This document shows positions 38,658-47,149 of a stretch of DNA of 64,000 nucleotides, in pieces. The notes below the pieces were generated by a model. That model saw only the letters and a program-made list of their open reading frames with translations, searched no databases and was not told the DNA's origin. Numbering within the stretch: position 1 is the first letter of the stretch; every line of letters begins with the position of its first letter. Where the stretch lies: positions 276,515-340,514 of the forward strand of contig JAHHIA010000007.1 in NCBI GenBank assembly GCA_019359045.1. Reading direction: 5' to 3'. Source of the DNA: Scytolyngbya sp. HA4215-MV1 (GTDB taxonomy: Bacteria; Cyanobacteriota; Cyanobacteriia; Leptolyngbyales; Leptolyngbyaceae). Made by a program: the position numbers and the translations under genes.

Positions 38658-39728
38658 TCACACGGGATTCCAGCTATTTTTTTTGAGAGGAATTAGCCAA
38701 ATCCAGTCTGCTAAAGCTTGCGCGATCGCGCCTCCCGGAAACGGATCCGTTTGGGTTCGGTTGGGTGCTTCGATCAAACTCATGAGTTTTTCGATGTGCT
38801 CAAACTGCGGGGCAGAGGGTAAACACTCTTGCAGGAATCGGCGCAGAACGCGGCGTTGTAATGCCAGAGGTTCTGAACGCAGGAGATAACGGTTTACACC
38901 TTGGAGAGTGGTATAGGAGGCATTATCAGGATTTTCCGCATCTTGTGTTGACTTGTACTCACCCTGCCAGATCACTTTCTGGTAAAGCACCCCCGCTCTA
39001 TTTTCAAGATAGTCTACATCTGCGGACAGTAGTTCAGCGGTCTGTGCTAAGGTTTGCTGGACTTGAGGGTTGAAGTGGACTTGCAAATAAGGAAGGAGTT
39101 CGCAGCGAATACGATTTCGGGCATATTGCAAATCTTGATTAGTGCTATCTTGCCAAATTTGGAGTTGAAAGTCTTGACAGAATTTCGCCGTTTCAGCTCG
39201 AGTTACTGTCAACAGGGGACGAACCAAATGTAAATTTGGAGCCAGGGATCGTTGCCAGACGAGAGCTTGCAAGCCATCTGCGCCACTGCCTCGCATTAGG
39301 TTATAGAGCAAAGTTTCAGCTCGATCGCTGGCAGTATGTCCAGTCACAATCGTGGGATAGTGGTGCTCTTGGGCGAGCATCCGCAGCGCCTTATAGCGCC
39401 ATTCCCGCGCTTTCGCCTCGCTATCCATTACAGCTTCAGCCGTGACGATATAGCAGGGAATACCCCAAGTTTGTGCCAGTTGAGCCACATATCTAGCATT
39501 GCCAGTAGCATCTTCACGCCAAAGATGATTGCAATGGGCGATCGCTAAATGCCAATTCCACTTGGAGCCTAAATCCAGTAAGAGCTTAATCAGGCAGAGA
39601 GAATCTTGCCCACCAGAAACTGCAACTAGAAGAGATTGGTTTGGATGTAGTAATTTACGTGTCTTTAGAAGTCTATGGATACGCACATGGAGCGGAGTCC
39701 AGGAATTGTTGTGTTTTCCAACCGACAT
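38658..39728 (-). CDS. tilS: tRNA(Ile)-lysidine synthetase
   Basis: 356 residues. The N-type ATP pyrophosphatase motif SGGQDS (near residue 40) and the downstream GHTASDRAETLLYNLMRGSG are diagnostic. TilS adds lysine to C34 of tRNA-Ile(CAU), changing both codon and charging specificity, and is essential. The protein has the N-terminal catalytic domain and a short C-terminal part, as in other cyanobacteria; the long E. coli-type C-terminus is absent. Start ATG 39728. Divergent from the DedA gene and convergent with hmpF. Confidence 0.94.
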   Translation of the reverse strand: MSVGKHNNSWTPLHVRIHRLLKTRKLLHPNQSLLVAVSGGQDSLCLIKLLLDLGSKWNWHLAIAHCNHLWREDATGNARYVAQLAQTWGIPCYIVTAEAVMDSEAKAREWRYKALRMLAQEHHYPTIVTGHTASDRAETLLYNLMRGSGADGLQALVWQRSLAPNLHLVRPLLTVTRAETAKFCQDFQLQIWQDSTNQDLQYARNRIRCELLPYLQVHFNPQVQQTLAQTAELLSADVDYLENRAGVLYQKVIWQGEYKSTQDAENPDNASYTTLQGVNRYLLRSEPLALQRRVLRRFLQECLPSAPQFEHIEKLMSLIEAPNRTQTDPFPGGAIAQALADWIWLIPLKKNSWNPV

Positions 39729-40043
39729 TGGTTCAAACCTCCATCTCCCTGATTTATGATGCTCAAGGAGTCAACATAAAAAGGAAGCTGATATTACTAA
39801 CAAACGACATCCCCTCAAATCAAGTCTTGAAATCTTAATTGAAGCGGAAGCAGGGATCAACAATTTACAGTCGATCAATTCTTGACCCGTTAATTAGCAA
39901 ATCTTTATTCTCTCCAGTCGTTATAAAAATAGCGATTCAACAACGAGATTGTCCTTAATTCAGCGTAAAAGTTGACACGCTTTGCCAGACCAAGCAAGAT
40001 TGAAGTAGATGGCAAAGATGAAATTTTGTAAAGGTTAACTCGA
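39729..40043. other. Intergenic region between divergent tilS and DedA genes
   Basis: 315 bp, AT-rich, promoters for both neighbours expected. No gene, repeat or RNA recognised. Confidence 0.5.
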
Positions 40044-40697
40044 ATGCCTTTTGATTTCTCGTTTGAATTTCTATCCGTAGAAACTATTCAAGAGATTGCT
40101 CAGGAATACGGCTACCTAGCCGTTTTTTTAGGGATTCTGCTGGAGAATCTTGGCATTCCGATCCCCGGTGAAACAGTGACCCTCGTCGGTGGTTTTTTGG
40201 CAGGCAGTGGTCAATTGAATTATTGGTTCGTGTTGACGGATGCCATGCTTGGTGCAGCGATCGGAGGTAGTATTGGTTACTGGATTGGTCGTTACGGCGG
40301 CTGGCCTTTATTGCTAGGGCTGGGACAATTGCTCCGAATTCGTGAAGAAAAGCTGATCGAGTTAAAAGAGCAATTTGCGCAAAGTGCAGGTAAAGCAGTT
40401 TTTTTGGGGCGCTTTGTTGCACTTTTGCGGGTCTTTGCCAGTCCCTTGGCTGGAATTGTAGAAATGCCTTTCCTTAAATTTACGCTCTACAATCTGGCAG
40501 GGGCTGCTCTATGGGCATCCGTTATGGTTTCGTTATCATTCTTCGCGGGACAAATTATTCCGCTCGAAAAGTTGCTCGGTTGGGTAGCAAAGTTTGGGGT
40601 CGTGGCACTTTTAATCGTTGCTGCCTGGATTATTATCCCCTTTTGGCTAGAGTCACGTCAGACCACCCAGCCAAAGCCCGCTGAGCCTCTGGAATAA
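40044..40697 (+). CDS. DedA family membrane protein
   Basis: 217 residues with four to five membrane segments. The family signature is clear: FLGILLENLGIPIPGETV near residues 30-47 with the conserved acidic residues, and FLGRFVALLRVFASPLAG near 118-135 with the essential arginines. DedA proteins are polyprenyl-phosphate or lipid transporters/scramblases of the inner membrane, some recycling undecaprenyl phosphate. Substrate here is not known. Start ATG; a clear terminator hairpin follows the stop. Confidence 0.92.
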   Translation: MPFDFSFEFLSVETIQEIAQEYGYLAVFLGILLENLGIPIPGETVTLVGGFLAGSGQLNYWFVLTDAMLGAAIGGSIGYWIGRYGGWPLLLGLGQLLRIREEKLIELKEQFAQSAGKAVFLGRFVALLRVFASPLAGIVEMPFLKFTLYNLAGAALWASVMVSLSFFAGQIIPLEKLLGWVAKFGVVALLIVAAWIIIPFWLESRQTTQPKPAEPLE

Positions 40698-40728
40698 TTA
40701 GTCTTAAGGTGATAGCCTAAGGTTCTAT

Positions 40729-40754
40729 CCCCAGAATTTAGACAAATTCTGGGG
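40729..40754 (+). terminator. Rho-independent terminator after the DedA gene
   Basis: Perfect 11-bp stem CCCCAGAATTT (40729-40739) with AAATTCTGGGG (40744-40754), loop AGAC, followed by GTTTTGGT. It lies between two convergent genes (DedA gene and argG). Confidence 0.85.
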
Positions 40755-40787
40755 GTTTTGGTAGAAAAAATCACTACAATTCAGATT

Positions 40788-41993
40788 TTAGGACTGACGT
40801 ACTTTCTGCGACCAAACTCGTGTGGGCAAACCCCAAACATAAATAAAGCCTTCGGCGGCTTTGTGGTCAAACTGATCATCGGCACCGTAAGTTGCCAAAT
40901 CAGGCGTGTAGAGAGAATAGGTGGATTTGCGACCCACGATCGAAGCGGTGCCCTTGAACAGCTTAATCCGCACACTACCAGACACTCGTTCTTGTGTTTG
41001 TTGAATAAAGGCATCTAGAGCCGCTTTAAGCGGACTGTACCAGAGACCGTTATAAATCATTTGTGAGTAAGTTTCTTCAATGCCTCGCTTGTAGTGAGTC
41101 ACATCAGCGGTTAGTGTTAGGCTTTCTAGATCCCGGTGGGCTTGAATTAAAACCAGGAGCGCCGGGGCTTCATAAATTTCTCTGGACTTGATCCCCACCA
41201 GACGATTTTCGATCATGTCAATGCGTCCAACCCCATGTTTACCTACGATTTGGTTCAGTTGACTGATCAGTTCAACTGAGCTAAACGTCTCTCCATTTAG
41301 GCTCGTGGGGATGCCGTGCTCAAAACCGATTTCAACATAATCAGGTTGATCGGGAGTCTCTGTGATCGCTTGAGTCAGTAAGTAAACTTCTTCCAGCGGC
41401 TCAGTCCAAGGATCTTCCAGAGGACCAGCTTCAATACTGCGACCCAAGAGATTGCGATCGATGCTGTAAGGAGAAGATTTTTTTACCGGAGAAGAAATCC
41501 CAAATCGCTCTCCATAGGCGATCGTTTCTTCCCGACTCATGCCCCACTCACGCGCCGGAGCCAACACTTTCAGATCAGGATTGAGTGCTGCGATTGCCAC
41601 ATCAAACCGTACTTGATCATTCCCCTTGCCCGTACAACCGTGAGCGACAGCATCTGCACCATACTTTGCAGCAGCTTCTACTAAGAGTTTGGCAATCAGG
41701 GGGCGCGCCAAGGCAGTGGATAATGGGTAGCGATTTTCGTACAAGGCATTCGCCTGAATTGAGGGGAATGCATAGTCCTTGACAAACTCCGCTGTTGCAT
41801 CAGCAACGAGCGATTCATTTGCCCCGGAATTGAGCGCTTTTTGTCGGATCGGTTCCAGTTCATCTCCTTGCCCCAAGTCCGCCGCCAAGGTAATGACTTC
41901 CTGCACCCCCCATTCATGCTTCAGGTAAGGAATGCAAACGGAGGTATCTACACCGCCAGAATACGCCAGCACAACTTTATTGGCACGACCCAT
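40788..41993 (-). CDS. argG: Argininosuccinate synthase
   Basis: 401 residues. Joins citrulline and aspartate with ATP in arginine synthesis. The PP-loop AYSGGVDTS near residue 10 and later motifs [13 protein letters not shown] and [13 protein letters not shown] are diagnostic. The frame is open upstream to 42059, but the ATG at 41993 gives the family N-terminus [18 protein letters not shown] and the normal length of about 400. It is convergent with the DedA gene; the terminator hairpin between them lacks a T-run on the argG side. Confidence 0.97.
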   Translation of the reverse strand: MGRANKVVLAYSGGVDTSVCIPYLKHEWGVQEVITLAADLGQGDELEPIRQKALNSGANESLVADATAEFVKDYAFPSIQANALYENRYPLSTALARPLIAKLLVEAAAKYGADAVAHGCTGKGNDQVRFDVAIAALNPDLKVLAPAREWGMSREETIAYGERFGISSPVKKSSPYSIDRNLLGRSIEAGPLEDPWTEPLEEVYLLTQAITETPDQPDYVEIGFEHGIPTSLNGETFSSVELISQLNQIVGKHGVGRIDMIENRLVGIKSREIYEAPALLVLIQAHRDLESLTLTADVTHYKRGIEETYSQMIYNGLWYSPLKAALDAFIQQTQERVSGSVRIKLFKGTASIVGRKSTYSLYTPDLATYGADDQFDHKAAEGFIYVWGLPTRVWSQKVRQS

Positions 41994-42111
41994 GATTTTC
42001 TCGACTGTTAGAACAACTAGAACAACTGAAGTTTTTATTATGCAGCCAATATCCACCAATTCTTGTCAGGCAGCGTACAGATTTAGGACATCACCTGTGA
42101 AAGCCGACGAG

Positions 42112-43299
42112 TCAAGGCATTGACAGATTTGCTTGAATCACTGCTAAAGTCTCTCGAACCATGCGCTCTTCCTGAAACATTTGCTCGGCCCGTCTTTGAC
42201 ACGCCTGACCGATCTCCAGCCTCAAGGCTTTATCCGATCCCCAAGCTTGAATCGTTTCTGCCAAACTGCGAATCGTTGCTTGAGCATCCAACATCGGCGA
42301 GGGTAACAAATGTCCCGTCTCACCCAATTCTTCGGGAATACCACTAATGCTTGTGGCAACGACAGGTAACCCCTTTGCCATTGCTTCCATAATTGACAGA
42401 GGCATCCCCTCGGCTTCTGAGGGCAATACAAAAATATCACTGGCATCGAGCCAATCCACAATATCAGCCAGCTCACCTAAAAATTTGATCCGATCGCCGA
42501 TCCCCATCTGTTTAACCGATTGCTTAAGTTGCTCTACCAGGGTGCCCTGCCCTGCCCAGGCAAAGTGTAACTTCTCCCAAACCGGAGTTTGCCTTAATTG
42601 TTTGATGGCACCAATCTGATATTGATAACCTTTAATGATGTCCAATCGCGCAGCAGTAAAACAAACAACTGCATCAGCTGGAATGCCAAATTCTTGCCTG
42701 AGACGAGCACGATGGTGAGGATCGGGCGGCTCAAAATAGCGAGCAGGTCTGCCACTATGAATCACTTGACCTTTGTGTTCTGGTAGTTTGAAGAATTTAC
42801 GGAGCAGTCGTAGGTTGTCTTGGGAAACGGCGATCACAGCCTTTGCCTGGACATAGTGAGTTGCCAACTCCTCAATTCCTGCTGCCCAAGAGGCAGGCGG
42901 CTGGGTAGGATGAACCAATCCTTCTACCACCACAAAGGGAATGTTTTTTTGAATTGCGAGGCGTTTGGGGAGGAAGTTGGCGATCGGTGCTCCATTACTG
43001 AAGACAATCAAATCAGGACTGACCTTAGACAACACTTGCTCAGCATCACACTCTGTCGCAGCTTCTAGCCAAACCTGTTGGGAAACACCCAGCAATTTCT
43101 GCTGCTCAACCATTTGGGCTGCCTTTTGGCGCAGCTGATCGATGCCCGCTCGCCCCATCAACTGCACCAGATCTTGAGGCACTTCTTGCACGTAAGTGAC
43201 CTCATAGCCTGAGTTTGCCAGAGCACACACGATAGAGTGGTTATATTGCAACACTCCCCCGATTGCAGGAGAGGTATATAGCAGAATGTGTTGACTCAC
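42112..43299 (-). CDS. GT4 family glycosyltransferase
   Basis: 395 residues, GT-B fold. N-terminus HILLYTSPAIGGVLQYN has the early GG loop. FTAARLDIIKGYQYQI marks the second domain, and EAEGMPLSIMEA (E-x7-E) near residue 305 binds the donor. Three GTG codons stand in a row (43305, 43302, 43299). GAGG covers 43308-43305, so the third GTG has the best spacing and gives MSQHILLYTS. Acceptor unknown. It is divergent from a GT2 gene 137 bp away, so the pair may serve one surface polysaccharide. Confidence 0.9.
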   Translation of the reverse strand: MSQHILLYTSPAIGGVLQYNHSIVCALANSGYEVTYVQEVPQDLVQLMGRAGIDQLRQKAAQMVEQQKLLGVSQQVWLEAATECDAEQVLSKVSPDLIVFSNGAPIANFLPKRLAIQKNIPFVVVEGLVHPTQPPASWAAGIEELATHYVQAKAVIAVSQDNLRLLRKFFKLPEHKGQVIHSGRPARYFEPPDPHHRARLRQEFGIPADAVVCFTAARLDIIKGYQYQIGAIKQLRQTPVWEKLHFAWAGQGTLVEQLKQSVKQMGIGDRIKFLGELADIVDWLDASDIFVLPSEAEGMPLSIMEAMAKGLPVVATSISGIPEELGETGHLLPSPMLDAQATIRSLAETIQAWGSDKALRLEIGQACQRRAEQMFQEERMVRETLAVIQANLSMP

Positions 43300-43436
43300 C
43301 ACCACCTCACAAAGAAAACGAGGATTGCTCGATGACCCGATGCTTACTTCAGCTTTCTGAGCTTAAATTCTGAGAGAGTCATTGCGCGTAATTCATTGCT
43401 TTCATTACCTATTTACCCTAACCGTTCGGAGACACC

Positions 43437-44387
43437 GTGTTTTTCAGTATTGTGATTCCAACTTACAATCGGTTGCCAATTCTCGAAAAATGCCTCCTTG
43501 CCCTAGAACACCAACACCTGAGCGATCGCAGCCAGATTTCAGGGTACGAGGTTGTCGTCGTCGATGATGGCTCAACCGATGGCACAGTAGATTGGCTGAA
43601 GGCTCATCAAGCCGATATCTTGCCCCATGTCTGCTGGTTTTGCCAGGATCACCAAGGTCCAGCCGTTGCCCGAAATCTGGGAGTTGAAAAAGCACAGGGT
43701 GACACCATCATCTTCATTGACAGTGATTTGGTCGTCACAGAGCAGTTTCTCCAATCCCATGCAGAGGCTCTCATCCAGGCGCAAAAAACACTAGGCAACG
43801 ATAAAGTTTTTACCTACGGACGAGTTATTAATACTTGCAATTTTGACCAGCCAACCCGTGAGCCATTCAAAGTCACCGATTTTTCCGCCGCTTATTTTGC
43901 GACCGGGAATGTTGCGATCTCACGGCATTGGCTAGAGCAAGCCGGACTCTTCGACACCCGCTTTCAATTGTATGGATGGGAAGATTTGGAACTCGGTGTG
44001 CGGCTTAAACAACTGGGGCTGACCCTGGTCAAATGTCCTGCTGCGGTCGGCTACCACTGGCACCCCGCTTTCTCCCTTAAACAAATTCCCAAATTAATTG
44101 ACCAAGAAATTCAACGGGGACGAATGGGGGTTTTGTTTTATCGCAAGCACCCAACCTGGGAAGTTCGCATGATGATCCAGATGACCTGGTTACATCGCCT
44201 ACTCTGGGGCATTCTCTCGTTGGGGGGGATGCTTAACGAAAGAACATTGGCACCGTTACTGCAATGGCTGATCGATCGGGGCAAGCCCCAACTTGCCCTC
44301 GAAGTTGCTCGTATTTTTCTCAACTGGTACAACGTTCAGGGCGTCTACGCTGCCTATGCAGAAATGCAGCGCACCTCACCTTTGTGA
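43437..44387 (+). CDS. GT2 family glycosyltransferase
   Basis: 316 residues, GT-A fold. The N-terminus FFSIVIPTYNRLPILEKCL is the family opening. VVVDDGSTDGT and the metal-binding IFIDSD (D-x-D) near 98 follow, and GWEDLELGVRLKQLG near 183 carries the catalytic ED. The last part, about 230-285, contains one hydrophobic segment that may associate with the membrane. Start GTG at 43437 with GGAG 5 bases upstream. Product unknown; surface glycan or glycolipid synthesis is likely by family. Confidence 0.9.
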   Translation: MFFSIVIPTYNRLPILEKCLLALEHQHLSDRSQISGYEVVVVDDGSTDGTVDWLKAHQADILPHVCWFCQDHQGPAVARNLGVEKAQGDTIIFIDSDLVVTEQFLQSHAEALIQAQKTLGNDKVFTYGRVINTCNFDQPTREPFKVTDFSAAYFATGNVAISRHWLEQAGLFDTRFQLYGWEDLELGVRLKQLGLTLVKCPAAVGYHWHPAFSLKQIPKLIDQEIQRGRMGVLFYRKHPTWEVRMMIQMTWLHRLLWGILSLGGMLNERTLAPLLQWLIDRGKPQLALEVARIFLNWYNVQGVYAAYAEMQRTSPL

Positions 44388-44560
44388 CACTTCTGTGCTA
44401 TCTTAGAAAAGTTGTCAAAATTCACACATCCAGGGATTCGGGTGTTTTTAGCGCTCAGAGATCGGCGGCATCGACGCAAGTGATTCCGTCAAGTCTTCAG
44501 ACTTTAACCTGAACGCTCAGAAATGCTCCTGGATGGAGGATTAACCCGAAGGAGATCGAT

Positions 44561-45358
44561 ATGCCAGTTGTTTCATTGGCTCAGTTGCTTGAGTCAGGGG
44601 TTCATTTCGGGCATCAAACCCGCCGTTGGAACCCCAAGATGGATCGCTATATCTACACAGCTCGAAATGGCGTCCACATCATTGATTTAGTCCAAACCGC
44701 CAAACTCATGGATGAAGCGTACAATTATGTACGCAATTCTTCAGAGCAAGGCAAAAAGTTTCTGTTCGTTGGCACCAAGCGCCAAGCTGCCGGAATTGTG
44801 GCACAAGAAGCGGCTCGTTGCGGTGCTTATTATGTCAACCAGCGCTGGTTAGGTGGTATGTTGACCAACTGGATCACCATTAAAACCCGCGTCGATCGAC
44901 TGAAAGAATTAGAACGCCGTGAAGAAACCGGAGCATTAGATCTTCTCCCCAAAAAAGAAGCATCCGTGCTGAGGCGGGAGTTGGAGAAGCTCCAAAAATA
45001 TCTCGGCGGCATTAAAGCCATGCGCAAAGTACCCGACGCAGTGCTCATTGTGGATCAGCGTCGCGAATACAACGCAGTACAAGAATGCCAAAAACTCGGA
45101 ATTCCGATTGTTTCCCTACTAGACACTAACTGCGACCCGGATTTAGTCGATATTCCCATCCCTGCTAACGACGATGCTATCCGGTCAATTAAGCTTATAG
45201 TGGGTAGGTTAGCGGATGCCATCTATGAAGGTCGGCATGGTCAATTGGAAGCTGAAGAAGATTACGAAGATTACGATAGCGCTGAAGAAGATTTTGACTA
45301 CAGCGACACCGATACCGACACCTTGCTTCCAGATGACGAAGAAGAAAGCGAAGAATAA
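44561..45358 (+). CDS. rpsB: 30S ribosomal protein S2
   Basis: 265 residues. The opening [20 protein letters not shown] and the later [12 protein letters not shown] and [21 protein letters not shown] are diagnostic of bS2/uS2. The C-terminus carries an extra tail of about 30 residues made almost only of Asp, Glu, Tyr and Ser ([17 protein letters not shown]...), giving a protein longer than E. coli S2 (241). AAGGAG precedes the ATG. tsf follows after 200 bp, the common rpsB-tsf order. Confidence 0.97.
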   Translation: MPVVSLAQLLESGVHFGHQTRRWNPKMDRYIYTARNGVHIIDLVQTAKLMDEAYNYVRNSSEQGKKFLFVGTKRQAAGIVAQEAARCGAYYVNQRWLGGMLTNWITIKTRVDRLKELERREETGALDLLPKKEASVLRRELEKLQKYLGGIKAMRKVPDAVLIVDQRREYNAVQECQKLGIPIVSLLDTNCDPDLVDIPIPANDDAIRSIKLIVGRLADAIYEGRHGQLEAEEDYEDYDSAEEDFDYSDTDTDTLLPDDEEESEE

Positions 45359-45417
45359 GTAGCTGGGCTAAATCAAATTGAAGATATTTTTCGGGGTAGA
45401 GGAGGTATCCCCCTGCC

Positions 45418-45438
45418 TTGGTGGGACTGCGCCCCCAA
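45418..45438 (+). terminator. Hairpin in the rpsB-tsf spacer
   Basis: TTGG-T-GGG (45418-45425) pairs with CCC-CCAA (45432-45438) with one bulged T and loop ACTGCG, followed by AACCCCTTTCTT. It may attenuate read-through from rpsB into tsf. The run of T is weak, so a full terminator is uncertain. Confidence 0.4.
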
Positions 45439-45558
45439 AACCCCTTTCTTACAATTAATTAGGGCTATCTACTTAAGGCTTGAGATTGGAGCGATGAGTT
45501 TTAAGTTTCATCACTGAATTTTCATCGCTCACTATTATCCAGTTAGGACTAGGACAAG

Positions 45559-46368
45559 ATGGCAGAAATATCGGCAAAACTCGTGAAAGACCTGCGCGAT
45601 ATGACTGGCGCAGGCATGATGGACTGTAAAAAAGCGCTCCAGGAAAATGATGGAGATCTCGAAAAAGCCAAGGAGTGGTTGCGTCAGAAGGGAATTACTT
45701 CTGCGGAGAAGAAATCCGGTAAAATTGCTGCTGAAGGGTTGGTAGATAGTTACATTCACACGGGCGGACGAATCGGTGTGCTGGTGGAAGTCAATTGCCA
45801 AACTGACTTTGTTGCCCGCAATGAAGCTTTTAAGGAACTAGTGCGGAATATTGCCATGCAAATTGCCGCCTGTCCAAACGTGGAATATGTCCGAGTAAGC
45901 GACATCCCCGCAGATATCGTTGCCAAAGAAAAAGAAATTGAGATGGGGCGAGATGACTTGGGCAATAAGCCTGAGAACATTAAAGAAAAGATCGTCCAGG
46001 GTCGGATTGATAAGCGATTGAAAGAAATCACATTGCTCGATCAACCCTTCATTAAAGACCAAAACATCACAGTCGATGAGTTGGTAAAGCAAAAAATTGC
46101 CCAGCTGGGAGAAAATATCCAGATCCGGCGCTTTGTGCGGTTTGTCTTAGGTGAAGGTATTGAGCGCGAGGAGGCAGATTTTGCTGCTGAAGTTGCGGCT
46201 CAAATGGGCACTGCTACTGCGCCCCCGCCTGAAGCTGAAGAGAAAGTTCCTGAACTGACGGAAGCAGCTTCTATAGAAAAAGCTTTAGAAGAAGCGCAAC
46301 CAGCCACTGAAACAGCCAAAGCACCTACCAAGGGTGCCAAGGAAGGAAAAAAGAAAGGCAAGAAATAA
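45559..46368 (+). CDS. tsf: Elongation factor Ts
   Basis: 269 residues. Exchanges GDP for GTP on EF-Tu. N-terminal UBA-like helix with [20 protein letters not shown], the core [16 protein letters not shown], and the dimerisation part with [15 protein letters not shown]. The C-terminal 60 residues are Ala/Glu/Pro-rich and end in a lysine-rich tail (KEGKKKGKK), beyond the conserved fold. Start ATG at 45559. A terminator hairpin follows 40 bp after the stop. Confidence 0.97.
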   Translation: MAEISAKLVKDLRDMTGAGMMDCKKALQENDGDLEKAKEWLRQKGITSAEKKSGKIAAEGLVDSYIHTGGRIGVLVEVNCQTDFVARNEAFKELVRNIAMQIAACPNVEYVRVSDIPADIVAKEKEIEMGRDDLGNKPENIKEKIVQGRIDKRLKEITLLDQPFIKDQNITVDELVKQKIAQLGENIQIRRFVRFVLGEGIEREEADFAAEVAAQMGTATAPPPEAEEKVPELTEAASIEKALEEAQPATETAKAPTKGAKEGKKKGKK

Positions 46369-46407
46369 TTAATTTTCTTGTAGAATTTTTTCTCATCAAT
46401 TCAATAG

Positions 46408-46440
46408 AGCGGCTCTGCTTCAACTTTAGGTAGAGCCGCT
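46408..46440 (+). terminator. Rho-independent terminator after tsf
   Basis: AGCGGCTCT (46408-46416) pairs exactly with AGAGCCGCT (46432-46440), 15-base loop, then GTTTTAGTTG. Lies between convergent tsf and the cNMP-binding gene. Confidence 0.75.
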
Positions 46441-46552
46441 GTTTTAGTTGCGCAAACTATCTCAGACTTCCCATACCTCTCGTTCCCATGCAGAACAATG
46501 AAAACGGTTCTGCCTTCAACTTCATAATTTTCTAACCAGGCAAAGTCGAAGT

Positions 46553-47149
46553 CTAACGAAAATTAGGTGCACGGTGAAGCACGGGAGCCAGGTTTTGCTC
46601 TTTAACTTCTTGCGAGTTCAATTTATGATTGAGCTCCCGAATTCGACGAGAGAGTAGGCGAATAATATTCACTGCAATGCCTGGAGTTTCATCGATCGCT
46701 TCATACAGTTGTTGCTGAGTCAATACCAAACAATCGCAGGGTTCGATCGTCGTTACCGAAGCAGAACGAGGTTCTGCATCAAACAGAGACATCTCCCCAA
46801 AACAAGTCCCTTGCTCCAATTGCGCTAAATCCTGATTGCCGATATGAACCCGGACTCGCCCCGAAACCACAATGTAAAGTGAACGACCTTCTTGCCCTTC
46901 TGTAAAAATTGTATGTTTTGCCGGAAACGACAATTCATCCATGATTGAGGCTAGTCGCACGAGAAAATCATCCCGTAATTCTTTGAAAATTGGGACACCC
47001 CGGACAAATAGCAAGCGGTCAACGCTGTTTAACATAAGTGCGATTTCAGGTAACTGGAGCAGCCTCCTAAGGTTTATCAGGTCCAAGTTCGATTGAAACA
47101 GCAGTGCTATCCCTGAGAACAGGATTCCCCATTGTGCTGGAATTAGCAC
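46553..47149 (-). CDS. Cyclic nucleotide-binding domain protein
   Basis: 198 residues from a GTG that overlaps the TAG of the upstream transporter-like gene by one base (TAGTG). An internal ATG at 47035 (MLNSVDRLLFVRGV) would give 160 residues and a more typical start. The cNMP fold is intact: EGQEGRSLYIVVSGRVRV and the phosphate-binding cassette FGEMSLFDAEPRSASV keep the Glu and Arg. No HTH follows, so it is not a CRP-type regulator. In several cyanobacteria I recall this domain fused to the C-terminus of the neighbouring transporter/HEAT protein; here it is a separate, coupled gene. Confidence 0.85.
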   Translation of the reverse strand: MLIPAQWGILFSGIALLFQSNLDLINLRRLLQLPEIALMLNSVDRLLFVRGVPIFKELRDDFLVRLASIMDELSFPAKHTIFTEGQEGRSLYIVVSGRVRVHIGNQDLAQLEQGTCFGEMSLFDAEPRSASVTTIEPCDCLVLTQQQLYEAIDETPGIAVNIIRLLSRRIRELNHKLNSQEVKEQNLAPVLHRAPNFR

